A stretch of 64,000 nucleotides of DNA from Simplicispira lacusdiani (GTDB lineage: Bacteria; Pseudomonadota; Gammaproteobacteria; Burkholderiales; Burkholderiaceae_C): assembly GCF_003604195.1 (NCBI RefSeq), contig NZ_QXGR01000004.1, positions 186,001 to 250,000 on the forward strand, read 5' to 3'. The translations under genes and the position numbers were made by a program. Below the pieces are notes generated by a model. It was not told the DNA's origin. It worked only from the letters and a program-made list of their open reading frames with translations, and searched no databases. Position 1 is the first letter of the stretch. Each line of letters starts with the position of its first letter. Positions 32,671-43,500 of this stretch are shown piece by piece.

Positions 32671-32789
32671 CAAGGGGCCGCCAGGGCACCCGTGGAACGG
32701 GCTTTGCCCGGCCATTGGGTGCGTCCCCCTCCCGCGAAGCGTAGCGTAGCGAGAGAGGGGGTGAAGCCGCGCAGCGGCTCAGGGGGGAG
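32671..32789 (-). repeat. GC-rich 3'-end-associated repeat, copy 3
   Basis: On the minus strand it begins CCCCCCTGAGCCGCTGCGCG, the same start and hairpin (AGCCGC-TGC-GCGGCT) as copy 2, continues with a CCCCCTCTCTCG tract, and then diverges (GGGGGACGCACCCAATGGCC). It starts within 3 bases of the stop codon of the DUF1513 gene and in that gene's orientation. Its distal end lies 43 bases after the stop of the opposite small membrane gene. Confidence 0.7.
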
Positions 32790-33899
32790 CTACCCCAGTA
32801 CAGCCCAGTGGTTGCCGGCCGCCATGCCCTCGGGCCAGCGCAGCATGCCCGCGGGCTCGGTGGGGTGCCAGCGCGCCAGGCCACGCCCGCCGCCCACGGC
32901 CACGCCGGGGGCGTCGTCCAGGGGCCACAGGCCGCAGGGGTTCTGCACGTTGCCGATGGTGGTGAGCTTGGCGGGCTCCTGCGGCTGCCACAGCACGATA
33001 CGGTTGGCGCGCTGCGCCGTGAGCACGAAGCCGCCGTTGGGGCCGGCCGCCACGTCGCCGGCGTAGCCCTCGGCCACCATGTAGCTCGGCACTTTCAATT
33101 CCTTGCCGTCCCACACGGCCAGCAGCGGTGCGTCGCGGCGCTTGGCCGGGTCGTCGTGCTCGGCCTGCAGGCCGATGCCCAGCAGCACCGGGCCGCCTGC
33201 GAGCGGGCGGTTCCAGGCGATGTGGTGCGGCGCCAGGCGCTTGTCGCGCAGGCTCCAGGCGCCGAGCTTTTCGCCGTTCTCGGGGTTCAGTAGCACCAGC
33301 TCGGGGTTCATGCGCTCCAGGTCGCGTTTGTCGCCGGCCGCGTCGCGCGGGATGCCGCCGTTGGCGATGACCAGGCGGCCCTGTGCGTCCACCAGGATCT
33401 GGTGCGGGTCGATGCCGTGCGTGCGGTGCTCGGCCACCTTGCGCAGGTCGCGCGCGTCGCGCACGCTGACCCAGCCTTCGCCGGTCTGGCAGTCGGTTTC
33501 GCCGGTATAGAGCCAGTGCCCATCCAGGCTGGCGATGACGTGGCCGTCGAGCGTGCGCCGGTCGCCCTCGTCGGCCATGGACAGGCGGTGGCTGATGCGC
33601 CCCTCGGCATCGGCGCGCACCAGCCAGCTGCCGGGGCGCGTGGCCACGGCCAGGAAGCCGCCGCCCGGCTCGGGCACGATGGCGTGCGGCAGCGTGGGCA
33701 CCGTCACCGCGAACTGCGTGGCCACCCGGCCCTGGGCCCAGTCCACGCGCAGCGCGCCGATTTGGTATTCACGCTCGTTCATGCGCCAGCCGCCGGCCAC
33801 GCGCATGGCGCTGCCCTCGGCATGGGCCCGGGCCAGGGCGGGAAGGGAAGCGGTTCCGAGGGCGGCGCTGAGCTGCAGCAGGAAATGGCGGCGGTCCAA
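32790..33899 (-). CDS. DUF1513 family exported protein
   Basis: A protein of about 369 residues with a twin-arginine-like signal (DRRHFLLQLSAALGTASLPA, cleavage near ARAHA) and a body of beta-propeller-like repeats (DGHWLYTGETDCQTGEGWVS, GIDPHQILVDAQGRLVIANG). It matches DUF1513 proteins, which usually accompany imelysin-type and di-haem genes in iron-uptake operons; none of those is here. The start is uncertain: I prefer the TTG at 33899, with GAGAA upstream, giving the signal peptide directly at the N-terminus; TTG at 33935 is the longest option. A Fur-box-like sequence lies upstream at 33941-33962. Confidence 0.7.
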   Translation of the reverse strand: MDRRHFLLQLSAALGTASLPALARAHAEGSAMRVAGGWRMNEREYQIGALRVDWAQGRVATQFAVTVPTLPHAIVPEPGGGFLAVATRPGSWLVRADAEGRISHRLSMADEGDRRTLDGHVIASLDGHWLYTGETDCQTGEGWVSVRDARDLRKVAEHRTHGIDPHQILVDAQGRLVIANGGIPRDAAGDKRDLERMNPELVLLNPENGEKLGAWSLRDKRLAPHHIAWNRPLAGGPVLLGIGLQAEHDDPAKRRDAPLLAVWDGKELKVPSYMVAEGYAGDVAAGPNGGFVLTAQRANRIVLWQPQEPAKLTTIGNVQNPCGLWPLDDAPGVAVGGGRGLARWHPTEPAGMLRWPEGMAAGNHWAVLG

Positions 33900-33940
33900 G
33901 ATGGTTCTCACAAGGTCGATCAAAACACCGAACAATACAG

Positions 33941-33962
33941 CAAATGAGATTGATTTGCATTG
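33941..33962 (-). promoter_or_regulatory. Fur-box-like operator upstream of the DUF1513 gene
   Basis: GCAAATCAATCTCATTTGC on the minus strand is an interrupted palindrome with arms GCAAAT/ATTTGC and resembles Fur sites of the AAATGAGAATnATTnGCATT kind. It lies about 40 bases before the preferred start, followed by a TATTGT that could be a -10 element. DUF1513 genes are commonly iron-regulated, which fits. Confidence 0.5.
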
Positions 33963-34008
33963 ACGTGTCGCAAGATGCGCGCGCGGCCGTCCCCGCAGCG
34001 CGTGCCGG

Positions 34009-34766
34009 TCAGCCGGCGGGAGCGAACAGGTCCACGCGGTCGGTGATGATGCCGTCGGTGCCCAGGGCGATGAGGCGCTGGGCGGCCTCCTCGTCGTTCA
34101 CCGTGTAGCTCAGGGCGCGCCAGCCCTCGGCATGGGTGCGCCGCACCAGGGCGGCGTCCCAGAGCTTGTGGTTGCAGACGATGGCCACACAGCCCAGCTG
34201 GCGCGCGGTGTCCAGCCAGCCGTCCCAGAGGGTGTCGAGCAGCAGCGCGCGCGGCAGCTGCGGCGCCGTGGCCTGTGCGCCGGCCAGGGCCGAGGGTTGG
34301 AACGACGAGAGCAGCGGCGGCACCTGCCCCTGCCAGAGCCGCGCCGCGTGTTCGCCGACCATGCGGCCCGTGGCTTCCTCCAGCCCCGGCGTGGGTTTGA
34401 TCTCGATGTTCAGGCAGTGGCCGTTGGCCCGGCAGAAGCGCGCGATGTTCTCCAGGGTGGGCAGCGGCTCGCCGGCGTATTGGCGCGAATGCCAGCCGCC
34501 GGCGTCCAGCCGCGCCAGCGCCTCCCAGCCATGGTCGCCGCCGGTGGGGCTGGCGCCGGGGCCCAGGGCCTGCGTGGCGTTGGTGGTGCGCTCCAGCGTG
34601 GCGTCGTGCATCAGGAAGGGCACGCCGTCGCGCGAAAGCTTCACGTCGCACTCGAACATGCGGTAGCCGTGCCCGGCGCCCACGCGGAAGGCGGCGAGGG
34701 TGTTCTCGGGCGCGAGCTTGCCGGCGCCGCGGTGGGCGATCCAGCGGGGGTAGGGCCAGGGGGGCG

Positions 34767-34770
<4 letters not shown>
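34009..34770 (-). CDS. ugpQ: Glycerophosphodiester phosphodiesterase UgpQ
   Basis: UgpQ hydrolyses glycerophosphodiesters to glycerol-3-phosphate and an alcohol in the cytoplasm. The 253-residue GDPD domain shows the family signature [18 protein letters not shown] (His13, Arg14, Glu22), [11 protein letters not shown] and [12 protein letters not shown]. No signal peptide is present, which fits the cytoplasmic UgpQ type rather than periplasmic GlpQ. Its start overlaps the ugpC stop in ATGA, and it ends the ugpBAECQ operon. Confidence 0.93.
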
Positions 34771-35774
<1,004 letters not shown>

Positions 35775-35775
35775 G

Positions 35776-35836
35776 TTTTTACTATTTCTTTGATAGCTGA
35801 AGGCGCTTTATGGATAAGGCTTTGAGTCGATTTTTT
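35776..35836 (+). repeat. Two-hairpin dispersed repeat, copy 8
   Basis: Left stem CTAT / ATAG, then GGCGCTTTATGGATAAGGCT and a T-rich right end (GAGTCGATTTTTT). It fills the ugpE-ugpC intergenic gap, antisense to the operon, and so would be transcribed as part of the ugp mRNA. Confidence 0.8.
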
Positions 35837-35837
35837 C

Positions 35838-36689
35838 TTATTTTTCAGAGTCCACCAGGCCCTTCACGAACCATTTCTGCATGAGCAGCACCACCAGCGC
35901 GGGCGGGATCATGGCCAGGATGGCCGTGGCCATGACGATGTTCCAGTCGTTGGCGGCGTCGCCGCCCGAGATCATGCGCTTGATGCCCATGACCACGGGG
36001 TACATGGATTCGTCGGTGGTCACCAGCAGCGGCCAGAGGTACTGGTTCCAGCCGTAGATGAACTGGATCACGAACAGCGCCGCGATGCTGGTGCGCGACA
36101 GCGGCAGCAGCACGTCCCAGAAAAAGCGCATGGGCCCGGCGCCATCCACGCGCGCAGCCTCCACCAGCTCGTCGGGCACGGTCAGGAAGAACTGGCGGAA
36201 CAGGAAGGTGGCCGTGGCCGAGGCGATCAGCGGCACCGTCAGGCCCGCATAGCTGTTGAGCATGCCGAGATCCGACACCACCTGGTAGGTGGGGCCGATG
36301 CGCACCTCCACCGGCAGCATCAGCGTAACGAAGATGGCCCAGAAGAAGAACATGCGCCCCGGAAAGCGGAAATAGACGATGGCAAAGGCCGACAGCAGCG
36401 AGATGGCGATCTTGCCGATGGCAATGACCAGTGCGGTGACCAGGCTCACGGCCATCATGCGGCCCACGGGCGCGGTGGAGGCCGCGCTGCCGCTGGTGCC
36501 GTTGATGGCGTGGGTGTAGTTCTCGATCAGATGCGGGCCGGGCAGCAGCGGCATGGGCACCTGCACGATCTCATGCGCGGTGTGCGTGCTGGCCACAAAG
36601 GTGATGTAGAGCGGAAAGGCCACCACGATCACGCCCAGGATGAGCACCAGGTGCGAAATGGCGGTGGCGAGGGGGCGGCGTTCAACCAT
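35838..36689 (-). CDS. ugpE: sn-glycerol-3-phosphate ABC transporter permease UgpE
   Basis: This 283-residue permease has six membrane segments and the EAA loop [20 protein letters not shown] that contacts UgpC. It is the second channel subunit for glycerol-3-phosphate and glycerophosphodiesters. The start is the ATG at 36689, two bases after the ugpA stop; the open frame runs on upstream but overlaps ugpA. The sequence [21 protein letters not shown] region ([15 protein letters not shown]) is typical of UgpE. Confidence 0.93.
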   Translation of the reverse strand: MVERRPLATAISHLVLILGVIVVAFPLYITFVASTHTAHEIVQVPMPLLPGPHLIENYTHAINGTSGSAASTAPVGRMMAVSLVTALVIAIGKIAISLLSAFAIVYFRFPGRMFFFWAIFVTLMLPVEVRIGPTYQVVSDLGMLNSYAGLTVPLIASATATFLFRQFFLTVPDELVEAARVDGAGPMRFFWDVLLPLSRTSIAALFVIQFIYGWNQYLWPLLVTTDESMYPVVMGIKRMISGGDAANDWNIVMATAILAMIPPALVVLLMQKWFVKGLVDSEK

Positions 36690-36691
36690 GA

Positions 36692-37579
36692 TCAGTAGTT
36701 CACTTTGCGTTCCACGTAGCGGAACTGGATGACGGTGAGCACCACCACAATGGCCATCAGCACCACCGACTGCGCGGCCGAGCCGCCCAGGTCCAGCGCC
36801 TTGAAGCCGTCGTAATACACCTTGTAGACCAGGATGGCCGTGTCCTTGCCGGGGCCGCCCTCGGTCGTGGCGTCCACGATGGCGAAGGTGTCGAAGAAGG
36901 CATAGACGATGTTGATCACCAGCAGGAAGAAGGTGGTGGGCGAGAGCAGCGGGAAGACGATGCTCCAGAAGCGCCGCCACGGCCCCGCGCCGTCGATGGC
37001 GGCGGCCTCGATGAGCGACTTGGGCACCGACTGCAGCCCCGCCAGGAAGAACAGGAAGTTGTAGGAGATGTGCTTCCAGACGGCGGCGAACACGATCAGC
37101 GCCATGGCTTGGTTGCTGTTCAGCAGATGGTTCCACTCCACCCCCACCTGGCGCAGCGCGTAGCTCACGATGCCGATGGAGGGCGCGAACATGAACAGCC
37201 ACAGCACCCCGGCCACGGCGGGCGCCACGGCGTAGGGCCAGATCAGCAGCGTCTTGTAGAGCGCGGCGCCACGCACCACGCGGTCGGCGAACACCGCCAG
37301 CGCGAGCGAGAGCACCAGCCCGAGCACGGCCACCAGCACCGAGAACACCGCCGTGGTCTGGAACGAGGCGATGTAGCTCTCGTCCTGCAGCAGGCGCTGG
37401 AAGTTCTCCAGGCCCACCCATTCGACCGACGCGCCGAACGCGTCCTGCTGCTGCAGCGACTGCACCAGCGCCTGCGCGGCGGGCCAGAAGAAGAACACGG
37501 TGATCACCGCCACCTGTGGTGCCAGCAGCGCCGCCGGAAGCCACCAGCTCTTGAATCGCACCCGTTTTTCCGTGGTCAA
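36692..37579 (-). CDS. ugpA: sn-glycerol-3-phosphate ABC transporter permease UgpA
   Basis: The 295-residue first channel subunit has six membrane segments and the EAA motif [20 protein letters not shown]. It follows ugpB after 64 bases that contain a terminator-like hairpin, and is directly followed by ugpE. Family identity is supported by the complete operon. Confidence 0.94.
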   Translation of the reverse strand: MTTEKRVRFKSWWLPAALLAPQVAVITVFFFWPAAQALVQSLQQQDAFGASVEWVGLENFQRLLQDESYIASFQTTAVFSVLVAVLGLVLSLALAVFADRVVRGAALYKTLLIWPYAVAPAVAGVLWLFMFAPSIGIVSYALRQVGVEWNHLLNSNQAMALIVFAAVWKHISYNFLFFLAGLQSVPKSLIEAAAIDGAGPWRRFWSIVFPLLSPTTFFLLVINIVYAFFDTFAIVDATTEGGPGKDTAILVYKVYYDGFKALDLGGSAAQSVVLMAIVVVLTVIQFRYVERKVNY

Positions 37580-37596
37580 GTCAGCTCTCTTTCATC

Positions 37597-37623
37597 AAAA
37601 ACGGCCGGGCGAAGGCCCGGCCG
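37597..37623 (-). terminator. Terminator-like hairpin between ugpB and ugpA (possible attenuator)
   Basis: On the minus strand, a 9-base-pair stem (CGGCCGGGC with GCCCGGCCG, loop CTTC) is followed by five T. It lies 21 bases after the ugpB stop and 18 before the ugpA start. Inside an operon such a structure would let most transcripts end after the binding-protein gene. Confidence 0.65.
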
Positions 37624-37643
37624 CGCAGGTCCCGGCGAAATGC

Positions 37644-38951
37644 CTACTTGTTGGCCTTCTGGAAGCGTTCGAGCTGTTCGTTGCCGCGCTTGACGGCTGC
37701 GTCCAGTGCTTCTTGTGCGGACTTCTTGCCGGCCCAGACCTGCTCCAGTTCCTCGTCCATGATGGCGCGGATCTGGTTGAAGTTGCCCAGGCGCACGCCG
37801 CGCGACTTGTCGGTGGTCTTGCGGACCATCTGGTTCACGGCGGTGTCGGTGCCGGGGTTCTGCTTGTAGAAGCCGGATTTCTCGGTCAGCTCGAACGAGG
37901 CCATGGTGACCGGCAGGTAGCCGGTGCGCTGGTGGCTGGCGGCTTGCACCTCGGGGTTGGTGAGGTACTGGAAGAACTGCGCCACGCCTTTGTATTCGGC
38001 CGGCTTCTTGCCTGCCATGACCCACAGCGAGGCACCGCCGATGACGGTGTTCTGCGGGGCGCCGGGCACGTCCGGGTAATAGGGCAGGGGCGCGATGCCG
38101 AAGTCGAACTTGGCGTTCTTCTTGATGCTGGCGTAGGTGGACGAGCTGGCGGTGGCCATGGCGCACTCGCCCGAATAGAAGGGGGCGTCGGCCTTGTTGC
38201 CGCGTCCGCGGTAGTGGAACAGGCCCTGCTTGGCCATGTTGGACAGGTTTTCGATGTGGCGCACATGCAGCGGGCTGTTGAAGGCCAGGCGCGCGCTGGT
38301 GCCGCCGAAGCCGTTGTTCTGCGTGGCGAACAGCGTGTTGTGCCAGGTGGAGAAGCTCTCCAGCTGCGTCCAGCCCTGCCAGCTGGTGGTGAACGGGCAG
38401 GCCACGCCCGAGGCCTTGAGCTTGGCGGCGGCCGACACCAGCTCGGGCCAGGTGCTCGGCGGCTTGTTCGGGTCCAGGCCTGCCTTCTTGAACAGGTCCT
38501 TGTTGTAGTTGAGCACGGTGGTCGAGCTGTTGAACGGGTAGCTCAGCATCTCGCCGCTGGGCGAGGTGTAGTAACCCACCACGGCCGGAATGTAGGCCTT
38601 GGGGTCGAACTTGTAGCCGGCGTTCTGCATGACCTTGCCCACCGGCACGATGGCGCCCTTGGCGGACATCATGGTGGCTGTGCCCACTTCGTAGACCTGC
38701 AGGACATGCGGTGCGTTGCCGGCGCGGAAGGCGGCGATCGAGGCCGTCATCGATTCGTCATAAGTGCCCTTGTAGGTGGGCACGATCTTGAAGTCCTTCT
38801 GGCTGGCGTTGAAGCCGTTGGCGATGTCGACCACCCAGTCGTTCAGGCCGCCGGTCATGGAGTGCCACCACTGGATTTCTGTCTGGGCCCGCGCGGCGGT
38901 GCTGCCCAGCAGGGCCAGGGTGGCACAAAGGGCCAGGGATTGGAATTTCAT
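37644..38951 (-). CDS. ugpB: sn-glycerol-3-phosphate-binding periplasmic protein UgpB
   Basis: This 435-residue extracytoplasmic solute-binding protein starts with a clear Sec signal (MKFQSLALCATLALLGSTAA, cleavage near ARAQ). The mature sequence opens TEIQWWHSMTGGLNDWV, typical of UgpB. It captures glycerol-3-phosphate in the periplasm and delivers it to UgpAE. It is the first gene of the operon; AGGAGG lies 7-12 bases upstream of the ATG. Confidence 0.95.
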   Translation of the reverse strand: MKFQSLALCATLALLGSTAARAQTEIQWWHSMTGGLNDWVVDIANGFNASQKDFKIVPTYKGTYDESMTASIAAFRAGNAPHVLQVYEVGTATMMSAKGAIVPVGKVMQNAGYKFDPKAYIPAVVGYYTSPSGEMLSYPFNSSTTVLNYNKDLFKKAGLDPNKPPSTWPELVSAAAKLKASGVACPFTTSWQGWTQLESFSTWHNTLFATQNNGFGGTSARLAFNSPLHVRHIENLSNMAKQGLFHYRGRGNKADAPFYSGECAMATASSSTYASIKKNAKFDFGIAPLPYYPDVPGAPQNTVIGGASLWVMAGKKPAEYKGVAQFFQYLTNPEVQAASHQRTGYLPVTMASFELTEKSGFYKQNPGTDTAVNQMVRKTTDKSRGVRLGNFNQIRAIMDEELEQVWAGKKSAQEALDAAVKRGNEQLERFQKANK

Positions 38952-39004
38952 GGGGAACCTCCTCGCACGGATATGGATAAGCGCCGGATCGTAGGCCGAC
39001 CGCG

Positions 39005-39024
39005 TGACAGAAACATGTCTGTCA
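39005..39024 (-). promoter_or_regulatory. Inverted repeat with CTGTCA half-sites upstream of ugpB
   Basis: TGACAGA and TCTGTCA form a perfect 7-base inverted repeat with a 6-base spacer, 54 bases before the ugpB start. CTGTCA is the half-site of the Pho box, and ugp operons are often PhoB-controlled, but Pho boxes are direct repeats at 11-base spacing, so the match is only partial. Confidence 0.35.
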
Positions 39025-39230
39025 TGAAGATGGACTTTTTAACCATGCCGGGCTGCTTTCTCCAGCGGGTAAACCCCTTGGTGCAGGGGTGGATGTTTGC
39101 CCCTGATGCGGGTAGTGGCGCCTCTCCAGAAGGCGGTTTTGTGCGCTGCACCATGCTAGGATGCCCCGCCAAGCTTTTGAAGCCGGGCGCCCGCAGTCGG
39201 TGGCCCGCGCTTCGCTGACACAGGATCGCC

Positions 39231-40460
39231 ATGAGCCCCACATCGCTGGACAAAAGCAAGATCAAGTTCCTTCTGCTCGAAGGCCTGCACCCCTCGGCCC
39301 TGCAGGTGCTCCAGGCCGCCGGCTACAGCCAGATCGAATCCGTTTCCGGCGCGCTGCCGCAGGAGGAGCTGATCGCGCGCATCGCCGATGTGCATTTCAT
39401 CGGCATCCGCTCGCGCACCCAGCTCACGGCCGAGGTGCTGGCCCATGCCCACAAGCTCGTGGCCATCGGCTGCTTCTGCATCGGCACCAACCAGGTGGAC
39501 CTGAACGCCGCGCGGGAACGTGGCATCGCCGTGTTCAACGCGCCGTACTCCAATACCCGCTCCGTGGCCGAGCTGGTGCTGGCCGAGGCCATCCTGCTGC
39601 TGCGCGGCGTGCCCGAGAAGAACGCCGTGGCGCACCGGGGCGGCTGGCTCAAGACGGCCGACAACGCCTTCGAGGTGCGTGGCAAGACGCTGGGCATCAT
39701 CGGCTACGGCGCCATCGGCTCGCAGCTCTCGGTGCTGGCCGAGGCGCTGGGCATGCAGGTGCTGTTCCATGACGTGGTGGCCAAGCTGCCGCTGGGCAAC
39801 GCGCGCCAGGCGGCCGGCCTGCAAGAGCTGCTGGCGCAGAGCGACATCGTGACCCTGCATGTGCCCGAGCTGCCCTCCACGCAGTGGATGATCGGCGCGG
39901 CCGAGATCGCCGCCATGAAACCTGGCGCCATCTTCATCAACGCCTCGCGCGGCACCGTGGTCGAGATCGAGCCGCTGGCCCGGGCGCTCAAGGAGCGCAA
40001 GCTGCTGGGCGCGGCCGTGGACGTGTTCCCGGTCGAGCCGCGCACCAACAAGGACGAATTCGTCTCGCCCCTGCGCGGGCTGGACAACGTCATCCTCACG
40101 CCGCACATCGGCGGCTCCACGCTGGAGGCCCAGGCCAACATCGGGCTGGAAGTGGCGGAAAAGCTCGTCAAGTACAGCGACAACGGCACCACCATCTCCT
40201 CGGTCAACTTCCCCGAGGTGGCGTTGCCCGCGCAGCGCGGCAAGCACCGCATCCTGCATGTGCACCGCAATGTGCCGGGGGTCATGTCCGAGATCAACCG
40301 CGTGTTCTCCGACAACCAGATCAACGTCTCGGCCCAGTACCTGCAGACCAACGAGGCCATCGGCTACGTGGTGATGGACATCGACGCCGAATCGTCCGAG
40401 CTGGCACTGCAGAAGCTCCAGCAGGTGCCGGGCACGCTGCGCTGCCGCGTGCTGTTCTAG
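39231..40460 (+). CDS. serA: D-3-phosphoglycerate dehydrogenase
   Basis: SerA oxidises 3-phosphoglycerate with NAD, the first step of serine synthesis. The 409-residue length and the C-terminal ACT domain (about residues 337-409, HVHRNVPGVMSEINRVFSDN) match the E. coli type that is inhibited by serine. Visible are the Rossmann motif GIIGYGAIGSQLS (about 161-173), the catalytic region INASRGTVVE, EPRTN and the His in LTPHIGGST. It is monocistronic by appearance, with a weak hairpin after it. Confidence 0.95.
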   Translation: MSPTSLDKSKIKFLLLEGLHPSALQVLQAAGYSQIESVSGALPQEELIARIADVHFIGIRSRTQLTAEVLAHAHKLVAIGCFCIGTNQVDLNAARERGIAVFNAPYSNTRSVAELVLAEAILLLRGVPEKNAVAHRGGWLKTADNAFEVRGKTLGIIGYGAIGSQLSVLAEALGMQVLFHDVVAKLPLGNARQAAGLQELLAQSDIVTLHVPELPSTQWMIGAAEIAAMKPGAIFINASRGTVVEIEPLARALKERKLLGAAVDVFPVEPRTNKDEFVSPLRGLDNVILTPHIGGSTLEAQANIGLEVAEKLVKYSDNGTTISSVNFPEVALPAQRGKHRILHVHRNVPGVMSEINRVFSDNQINVSAQYLQTNEAIGYVVMDIDAESSELALQKLQQVPGTLRCRVLF

Positions 40461-40466
40461 TACCCC

Positions 40467-40488
40467 AGGGCCGCCCGGCGGCGGCCTT
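40467..40488 (+). terminator. Possible terminator after serA
   Basis: GGCCGCC/GGCGGCC stem with a 4-base loop, extended by two weaker pairs, 7 bases after the serA stop. Only TT follows the stem, so the call is weak. Confidence 0.4.
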
Positions 40489-40524
40489 GTCGCGCCGGCT
40501 CCAGCGGCCCGCGCGCCGATTTCC

Positions 40525-40530
40525 TAAAAT
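40525..40530 (+). promoter_or_regulatory. Possible -10 element before the FAD/Fe-S oxidoreductase gene
   Basis: TAAAAT, 58 bases before the start codon in an otherwise GC-rich gap, is a fair -10 match. No -35 consensus is evident. Confidence 0.3.
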
Positions 40531-40587
40531 CAGCGATTCCGAGTTCCCCAGGCCACTGGGCGCACCGCCCTTTCCCAGGTTCACCGA

Positions 40588-43500
40588 ATGAATGCTCCCA
40601 CCGCGTTGGCCGCCCTCATGGCGCAGGCCCCCGAGCCCGTGCGTTTGCGCGAGATCCCCTACAACTACACGAGCTTCTCGGACCGCGAAATCGTCATCCG
40701 CCTGCTCGGAGAGCAGGCCTGGGGCACCCTGCAGCAACTACGCCAGGAGCGCCGGACGGGGCGCTCGGCGCGCATGCTTTACGAGGTGCTGGGCGACATC
40801 TGGGTGGTGCAGCGCAACCCCTACCTGCAGGACGACCTGCTGGACAACCCGCAGCGCCGCCGCCAGCTCGTGCAGGCGCTGGAGCACCGCCTGGGCGAGG
40901 TGCAGAAGCGCCGCACTCCCGGCAGCGACGCCGGCCGCGACGCGCTCGTGGGCGAGCTGCTCAAGGCGGCTGGCGCCGCCGTGCAGCGCTTCGACGCCTC
41001 CTTCCAGCAGGTGGCCGAGCTGCGCCGCAAGGCGCGCCGCACCTTCGGGCGGCTGACGGCCAGCGACAACATCAAGTTCGACGGCCTCTCGCGCGTGAGC
41101 CACGTGACCGACGCCACCGACTGGCGCGTCGAGTACCCCTTCGTCGTGCTCACCCCCGACACCGAGGCCGAGATGGCGCGCCTGGTGCAGGGCTGCTTCG
41201 AACTGGGGCTGACCGTGATCCCGCGCGGGGGCGGCACGGGCTACACCGGCGGCGCCATTCCTTTGACCGACCGCAGCGCCGTCATCAACACCGAAAAGCT
41301 CGAAGCCATGACCGAGGTGGAGATGGTGCGCCTGCCCGGCATCGACCGGGAGGTGGCCACCATCTGGACCGAGGCCGGCGTGGTGACCCAGCGCGTGGCC
41401 GATGCGGCCGAGCGCGGCGGCTATGTGTTCGCCGTGGACCCGACCAGCGCCGAGGCCTCGTGCATCGGCGGCAACATCGCCATGAACGCAGGCGGCAAGA
41501 AGGCCGTGCTGTGGGGCACGGCGCTGGACAACCTGGCCAGCTGGCGCATGGTGACGCCGCAGGCGCAGTGGCTCGAAGTGACGCGCCTCGACCACAACCT
41601 GGGCAAGATCCATGACGCCGAGGTCGCCAGCTTCGAGCTGAAGACCTTCGAGGCCGACGGCAAGACCCTGGTGCGCACCGAGCGCCTGGACATTCCGGGC
41701 AAGACCTTCCGCAAGGAAGGCCTGGGCAAGGACGTGACCGACAAGTTCCTCTCGGGCCTGCCCGGCATCCAGAAGGAAGGCTGTGACGGCCTCATCACCA
41801 GCGCGCGCTGGGTGGTGCACCGCATGCCCGGGCACACGCGCACCGTGTGCCTGGAGTTCTTCGGCAACGCCAAGGACGCGGTGCCCAGCATCGTCGAGAT
41901 CAAGGACTTCATGTTCGCCGAGCAAAAGCGCTCGGGCGTGGTGCTGGCCGGCCTGGAACACCTGGACGACCGCTACCTGAAGGCCGTGGGCTACACCACC
42001 AAGAGCAAGAAGCACGGGGGCCTGCCCAAGATGGTGCTGTTCGGCGACATCGCGGGTGACGATGCCGACGCCGTGGCGCGCGCCACCAGCGAGGTGGTGC
42101 GCATCGCCAACTCGCGCAGCGGCGAGGGCTTTGTCGCCATCAGCCCCGAGGCGCGCAAGAAGTTCTGGCTCGACCGCAAGCGCACGGCCGCCATCTCGCG
42201 CCACACCAACGCCTTCAAGATCAACGAGGACGTGGTGATTCCGCTGCCGCGCATGGCCGAGTACACCGACGGCATCGAGCGCATCAACATCGAGCTGAGC
42301 CTGCGCAACAAGCTCAAGCTGTGCGACGAGCTGGAGGCCTTCTTCGGCCGGGGCAACCTGCCGCTGGGCAAGCACGACGACGCCAGCGAAATCCCCTCGG
42401 CCGAGCTGCTGGAGGACCGCGTGGCGCAGGCCCTGGCCCTGGTGCAGGAGGTGCGCGCGCTGTGGTCCGGCTGGCTGCGCGATGTGCCCGAGCTGTTCCC
42501 GCAACTGCAGGACCACACCCTGCGCGCGAGCTGGAAGACACAGATCCGCGCGCCGCTGGCCACCATTTTCTCGGGCGCGGCCTTCGCGCCCATCCTGGCC
42601 GAGGCCTCGGCCATCCATAAGCGCGTGCTCAAGGGCCGCGTCTGGGTGGCGCTGCACATGCATGCGGGCGACGGCAACGTGCACACCAACATCCCCGTCA
42701 ACAGCGACGACTACGAGATGCTGCAGACCGCGCACGAGGCGGTGGACCGCATCATGGTGCTGGCGCGCAGCCTCGATGGCGTGATCTCGGGCGAGCACGG
42801 CATCGGCATCACCAAGCTCGAATTCCTCACCGACGAGGAACTGCGGCCGTTTGCCGAATACAAGCAGAAGGTGGACCCGGAAGGCCGCTTCAACAAGGGC
42901 AAGTTGCTCCGAAAACAGGAGCTGTCAGCGCTTTCTGGTAAAGCGCTGGAGGCCGATTCGGCACATGGCGAAACCTCGATGTTCGCCGACCTGACCAACG
43001 CCTACACGCCCAGCTTCGGCCTCATGGGGCACGAGTCGCTGATCATGCAGCAGAGCGACATCGGCGCCATCGCCGACAGCGTGAAGGACTGCCTGCGCTG
43101 CGGCAAGTGCAAGCCCGTGTGCTCCACCCATGTGCCGCGCGCCAACCTGCTCTACAGCCCGCGCAACAAGATCCTCGCGACCTCGCTGCTGGTCGAGGCC
43201 TTCCTGTACGAAGAGCAGACGCGCCGGGGCGTGAGCATCAAGCACTGGCAGGAGTTCGAGGACGTGGCCGACCACTGCACCGTCTGCCACCGCTGCGAGA
43301 GCCCCTGCCCGGTGAAGATCGACTTCGGCGACGTCACCATGAACATGCGCAACCTGCTGCGCAAGATGGGCAAGAAGAGCTTCCGGCCCGGCAACAAGCT
43401 GGCCATGGCCATGCTCAACGCCACCAGTCCCGACACCATCAAGCTGCTGCGCGCCGCCATGGTGGGCGTGGGCTTCAAGGCCCAGCGCCTGGCCGTGGAC

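Noticed and set aside
38966..38998. Possible thirteenth copy of the two-hairpin repeat (TATGGATAAGCGCCGGATCG)
   Set aside because: Only part of the right half matches and the left hairpin is missing; it may be a decayed copy but I did not count it.
39025..39230. Riboswitch or attenuator before serA
   Set aside because: There are short inverted repeats but no recognisable conserved aptamer or peptide leader.
39022..39265. Small minus-strand gene upstream of serA
   Set aside because: No ribosome binding site, biased composition and overlap with the serA start; probably chance.
40738..42798. Open frame of nearly 690 codons antisense to the large oxidoreductase
   Set aside because: Composition is His/Gln/Ala-rich shadow sequence; the plus strand shows flavin and Fe-S motifs throughout.
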